Below are positions 63,441 through 64,000 of a stretch of DNA of 64,000 nucleotides, in pieces. The first letter of the stretch is position 1; each line of letters opens with the position of its first letter. The position numbers and the translations under genes are program-made. This DNA is from Mannheimia sp. USDA-ARS-USMARC-1261 (GTDB lineage Bacteria; Pseudomonadota; Gammaproteobacteria; Enterobacterales; Pasteurellaceae). Under the pieces are notes generated by a model. That model was not told the origin of the DNA. It worked only from the letters and a program-made list of their open reading frames with translations, and ran no database searches. Location: the NCBI RefSeq assembly GCF_000521605.1, contig NZ_CP006942.1, positions 496,001 through 560,000 of the forward strand, in the 5' to 3' direction.

Positions 63441-63974
63441 TTATTTATTTAATTTTTTCGTTAATTTTTTATCTACATCGCAAAGTTTCGCTAAGATATC
63501 GTCAGAATCTTTACCTTTTTTCGTCAGCATACCGGTAGTTTCTTTGGTTGCATTGGCAAGAGAGAAGTTGCTATCTACGTTCCAAATGTATTCATCAGAA
63601 ACGAATGAGGTAAAATCTTTGTTTTCAGCATTACGTGTTAAAGTTGGGATTTTTTGCGATTTTCTGCCGTCTTTTAATACTAAGTTTACCGCTTTTGCTT
63701 CATCGCCTTGGAAAGCGTAAGTTGCCGTTACTCTTTTACCGCTTAAACAACGATAAACGATTGATTTTGAGCTGTCAGTCGCTTTTTCCACTTTAACAGC
63801 TGCCGCTCCGCGAGCTGCATTGCCTGCAATTTCATTTACTTGTTGAGCTGCTTGGTCAGCTACTTTTGCTACAGGATCTACAGTTGGTTGAGGAGCCGGT
63901 TGGTTATTTGCATTAGAACAAGCGGCTAATACTAAAGTTGCGGCTAGAGCGGGAACGAATTTGACTAATTTCAT
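63441..63974 (-). CDS. small lipoprotein, possible MliC-type lysozyme inhibitor
   Basis: This is a 177-residue protein with lipobox LAAC (Cys19). A Pro/Ala-rich linker is followed by a domain with IVYRCLSGKRVTATYAFQGD, SFVSDEYIWNVDSNFSLANA and MLTKKGKDSDDILAKLCD. The Tyr-x-Cys start, second Cys and W motif loosely recall MliC/PliC lysozyme inhibitors. That match is weak, so I call it a lipoprotein of unknown role with MliC-like as a hypothesis. The stop is followed closely by ruvC on the same strand. Confidence 0.7.
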   Translation of the reverse strand: MKLVKFVPALAATLVLAACSNANNQPAPQPTVDPVAKVADQAAQQVNEIAGNAARGAAAVKVEKATDSSKSIVYRCLSGKRVTATYAFQGDEAKAVNLVLKDGRKSQKIPTLTRNAENKDFTSFVSDEYIWNVDSNFSLANATKETTGMLTKKGKDSDDILAKLCDVDKKLTKKLNK

Positions 63975-64000
63975 AGTTTTCTCCTTAAGTAATTTTCATA

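Overview
The window is about 64 kb of AT-rich Gammaproteobacterial DNA, most likely a member of the Pasteurellaceae. The main clue is the frequent 9-mer ACAAGCGGT and its complement, the core of the Apl-type uptake signal sequence (Actinobacillus pleuropneumoniae / Mannheimia / Bibersteinia branch). It recurs in genes, spacers and terminator hairpins. The gene content fits: a periplasmic nitrite reductase operon, thiamine salvage rather than full synthesis, HtrA, Mla and MurA. No rRNA, tRNA, CRISPR array, transposase or integrase was recognised. The species cannot be named from this sequence alone.

Layout. 1-23,150 is chromosomal backbone: the 3' part of tex, a small unknown cluster, an SDR, a nitroreductase, sppA, thiamine salvage under two TPP riboswitches (thiD-thiE fusion; thiM plus an MHS transporter), the anaerobic ribonucleotide reductase nrdG-nrdD behind two NrdR boxes, ilvGM, and the nitrite reduction operon nrfABCD-nrfE-dsbE-nrfF-nrfG behind FNR- and NarP-like sites.

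23,150-49,050 is an accessory block of catabolic and redox enzymes: two nitronate monooxygenases, a flavin monooxygenase, a metallo-beta-lactamase-fold hydrolase, several alpha/beta hydrolases, an old-yellow-enzyme reductase, an MDR dehydrogenase, an aldo/keto reductase, a flavodoxin and a carboxylesterase. These sit with a TetR and four LysR regulators, three of the LysR genes being divergent from an enzyme gene. At least six genes carry a frameshift or premature stop. The block contains cut-off pieces of acnD and prpF (2-methylcitrate pathway), between which lie a GTPase/tail-anchored protein pair and a broken Doc toxin module. Spacers in this block carry Neisseriaceae-type DNA uptake sequences (exact GCCGTCTGAA, AGGCTGCCTGAA and AGGCAGCCTGAA words), in three cases right beside Pasteurellaceae-type uptake words or their variants. 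My inference is that DNA came in by natural transformation from a Neisseriaceae relative and is now being eroded. A separate AT-rich operon at 35,056-37,160 encodes a 33-residue Gly/Asn-rich peptide, a NYN-domain nuclease-like protein and a Sel1-repeat protein.

49,076-64,000 returns to backbone: htrA, the phospholipid-transport operon mlaFEDCB with a BolA-family gene, and murA. Then come a TonB-dependent receptor, a periplasmic M16 protease and an SbmA-like ABC transporter, resembling E. coli yddB-pqqL-yddA and the ferredoxin-import fus genes of Pectobacterium. The window ends with ruvC and a small lipoprotein.

The most interesting candidates are the receptor/protease/ABC transporter set (possible import of a protein and its processing for iron), the peptide/NYN/Sel1 operon, the GTPase/tail-anchored pair, and the spacers where uptake signals of two bacterial families meet.
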